From: Antedon bifida
Taxonomy: Eukaryota; Echinodermata; Crinoidea; Comatulida; Antedonidae
Direction: 5' to 3'
NCBI GenBank assembly: GCA_963402885.1
Contig: OY727102.1
Coordinates: 8,928,001-8,992,000, forward strand
DNA: 64,000 nucleotides
The notes below the pieces were generated by a model, which was not told where the DNA came from, searched no databases, and was given only the letters and a program-made list of their open reading frames with translations. A program made the position numbers and the translations under genes. Shown piece by piece: positions 61,934 to 64,000 of this stretch (position 1 is the first letter of the stretch; each line of letters begins with the position of its first letter).

Positions 61934-61939
61934 ATTAAA
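61934..61939 (+). promoter_or_regulatory. UBA6: Possible UBA6 polyadenylation signal ATTAAA
   Basis: First ATTAAA/AATAAA-type hexamer I find after the stop codon, about 495 bases downstream. No cleavage site can be proven. The later AATAAA at about 62856 belongs to the Penelope-like fragment. Confidence 0.35.
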
Positions 61940-62015
61940 ATAGTTTAATTTAGTTCAATCAACAACTCAGTACGAAATATATAAGCAGATAACAAAAGTT
62001 TATATATCATTTTGT

Positions 62016-62786
62016 TTGTACATTCTGATAATTACGTATGTTTCAACACCAAAGAAATGTTTTAAAAGAGTTAAAGACAAAAGGGAACATAGAAAAGCAA
62101 ACAAAGACAAAGAAATAACAACAGATAAAGAAAAATCCAGAGTCAACATTGGTTTACCGTATGTCGAAGGGATGACTCAAAGGCTAAGAAGAACATTGAA
62201 ACAGCACAATATAAATACATATATCACTCCCAAAAACAAATTAAGAGAAAGTCTCGTTCATCCTAAAGACAAGATTGACAAAGATCAACAGTGTGGTATA
62301 GTCTACCAAGTAGGTTGCCACAACTGCAAGAAGGTATACATAGGGGAAACAGGCAGAGCATTAAAAACAAGAATAATAGAACACAAAACAGACGTGGAAA
62401 AAAATACGGTAGGGACAAGAACCAGGAGCGCTCGCCACTCACAATCTAAAATTCTACACAAATCAGCAATCACAGATCACGCCACCATAGAAAATCACAT
62501 ACCGGATTTTGAAAATACAAAAATATTAGACAAAGAACAACACTACTTATCAAGAAAAATAAAAGAAGCCATTTGGATAAGAAAAACAAATATGAACATC
62601 AACAGAGACCAGGGAGGACATGAACTGAGCCACATCTATGATGACTTAATAAAAAGGGACACCCGAGCATCCAAAGGGGGACACCAGCAGAAAGCTGAAC
62701 ATCAGACGAAAGATGGCGCAAGTCACCGAACTATGACGAATGACAGAACATCATGTCAACGTCATTTGCGTGATCAAGGCTACTGA
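62016..62786 (+). CDS. Penelope-like retroelement C-terminal part with GIY-YIG endonuclease (5'-truncated)
   Basis: 256 codons open from an in-frame TTG, so the true start is upstream and lost. After a basic, charged stretch come LPYVEGMTQRLRRTLKQHNI, then LRESLVHPKDKID and GIVYQVGCHNCKKVYIGETG, RALKTRIIEH. GIVY..C..C...YIGETGR..K.R..EH is the Cys-containing GIY-YIG nuclease of Penelope-like elements, which nicks target DNA for reverse transcription. The end fits the family (IKEAIWIRK..NINRDQGGHELSHIYD). The reverse transcriptase is absent. No stop interrupts the remaining frame, so the copy is fairly young. It lies in the 3' flank of UBA6, same strand. Confidence 0.88.
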   Translation: MYILIITYVSTPKKCFKRVKDKREHRKANKDKEITTDKEKSRVNIGLPYVEGMTQRLRRTLKQHNINTYITPKNKLRESLVHPKDKIDKDQQCGIVYQVGCHNCKKVYIGETGRALKTRIIEHKTDVEKNTVGTRTRSARHSQSKILHKSAITDHATIENHIPDFENTKILDKEQHYLSRKIKEAIWIRKTNMNINRDQGGHELSHIYDDLIKRDTRASKGGHQQKAEHQTKDGASHRTMTNDRTSCQRHLRDQGY

Positions 62787-62880
62787 AAGTAGCTGAAACG
62801 TAGCAAGTAAGTACTTGTCAACTGGTTTAACCAAAAAGTTAACATTGATTTATTTAATAAAGAAATGTCATCATCATTAT
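62787..62880 (+). repeat. Penelope-like element 3' end
   Basis: Right after the stop come CTACTGAAAGTAG (hairpin) and CTGAAACGTAGCAAGTAAGT. The stem-then-GAAACGT motif is usual at the 3' end of Penelope-like elements. AATAAAG at about 62856 ends the recognisable part. Confidence 0.65.
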
Positions 62881-64000
62881 ATATAACATTGCAACATTTT
62901 GGTCTATATTACCAGCTGAAATTTAAAAACTTGCTTTAGGCCATGTGAAATAAATTTTATGGTTATCATGCCCTGCATCCAAAAAAGTTCATCTTTGTTT
63001 TTTCCAAAAAATTATACTGAGAATGATGGGGCACAAGAACTGGCTGTATTTTTGTTTTGTTCAAGTAAACCTCTTTAAAATAATAATAATATGTGAATGA
63101 ATCCACATGGCGTAAAATCTTTAAAAAAAAGAAGAAAATACTGGACAGTCTAACCAAACGGTTACATTCAAGCTCTATACAATTTGAACAGCTTTATAAT
63201 TGTGTCAACAAGTTATTTGTGAACCAAAGAAAATGGATTATATATTAGCTAAAGCTAACGTGAATATTTTTAGTTACACCCTGCTTGTTCACAGAATACA
63301 GGAAATATCTATAAATATATAGGTGTAAGGAGTGTATATTGTTCAAACCACACATCAGAATAATTGTCACTTTCCTCCAATGGTGTTGAAATCGCTCTAG
63401 CTAGCTCCCCCGGAATATGGGCTCATATTTCGTGGTTGAAAACTTGCACATACACTCAACAATAAAGGAAAATAAATTTAAAAATTTAAAATGTGCACGT
63501 CAAAACACTCAACAAACCGGGCTCATATTAGCTGTCTGATCTGTTTTAAAGTAATACAAATTTATCTCTCATACATTTGAGCAAATTTAATTTCAACCAG
63601 CTTTGTTATTATTGAACCAAGTACCCTGAAATTCCAGTAGAGTGATAAATCATTAAGTTTCGTCTATCCAGTTACTTAATTTAAATAGGACGCTCTGAAA
63701 TATAATGGTATGCAAATTAATATGCAACTTTTTATTTTATATTTAATTTATTTAATAAATAATCAAATCATGTGTTAGATTAGATTAGGTACAAAATAAA
63801 AGTATAGTTTTGGATGAAAGGGTTGTTATTTTCTATTACATGTTTGTATGTGCTGACAATGAAAGTTACATATACAGTATGTAACTGAATATCAGAAAAT
63901 AAATATTGCATTATGTGAAATTATTTGAGACTAATATTAATATTATACATTTTTCAGGACATTGAATATTGAAACGTGGCAGGCTGTAGGCGCTTGACCT
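62881..64000. other. 3' flank, nothing recognised
   Basis: AT-rich, without an exon, RNA gene or known repeat family that I can support. Confidence 0.5.

Overview
This is an AT-rich animal genomic window from an invertebrate with long, transposon-filled introns. It is dominated by one protein-coding gene on the + strand, UBA6, the E1 enzyme that activates ubiquitin and FAT10-type modifiers. I place 24 exons between 4911 and 61440. They join without a frame break into 969 residues ending at a stop codon. The first coding exons, about 85 residues judged from the usual family length of about 1050, are not in the window and must lie further 5'. UBA6 is absent from insects and nematodes but present in deuterostomes. 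Together with SINEs of sea-urchin and other deuterostome style, a 5S-rRNA/tRNA chimeric SINE, CR1/L2-like retroelements and a Penelope-like element, this suggests a marine deuterostome invertebrate such as an echinoderm or hemichordate. The species cannot be fixed from sequence alone.

Layout. 1-4910: intron or upstream DNA with rolling-circle-type repeats (541-2170) split by a SINE, then a 770-bp foldback element carrying a retroelement fragment. 4911-20621: exons 1-3 with sparse old repeats in between. 20622-38375: a 17.8-kb intron holding a CR1/L2-like retroelement remnant between two ~450-bp direct repeats, then a 10-kb cluster (25960-35744) of head-to-tail and nested Helentron/HINE-like elements. 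38376-42580: exons 4-8. 42581-46562: an intron with a LINE tail, a hammerhead-like repeat, an inverted copy of the main repeat and a 5S/tRNA SINE. 46563-54011: exons 9-18, covering the active adenylation domain and the catalytic cysteine at 50364-50366, with foldback elements and SINEs in the introns. 56806-61440: exons 19-24, ending with the ubiquitin-fold domain and TAA. 61441-64000: 3' flank with the GIY-YIG end of a Penelope-like element.

The gene encodes one multidomain enzyme. The rest is mobile DNA. The most unusual material is the repeat family of 25960-35744 (also 44490-45999 on the - strand). It has a 5' terminal hairpin whose arm recurs just inside the 3' end, a 3' hairpin followed by CTAG, insertion between two T residues, and internal TGACGTCA-like sites spaced about 177 bp apart.
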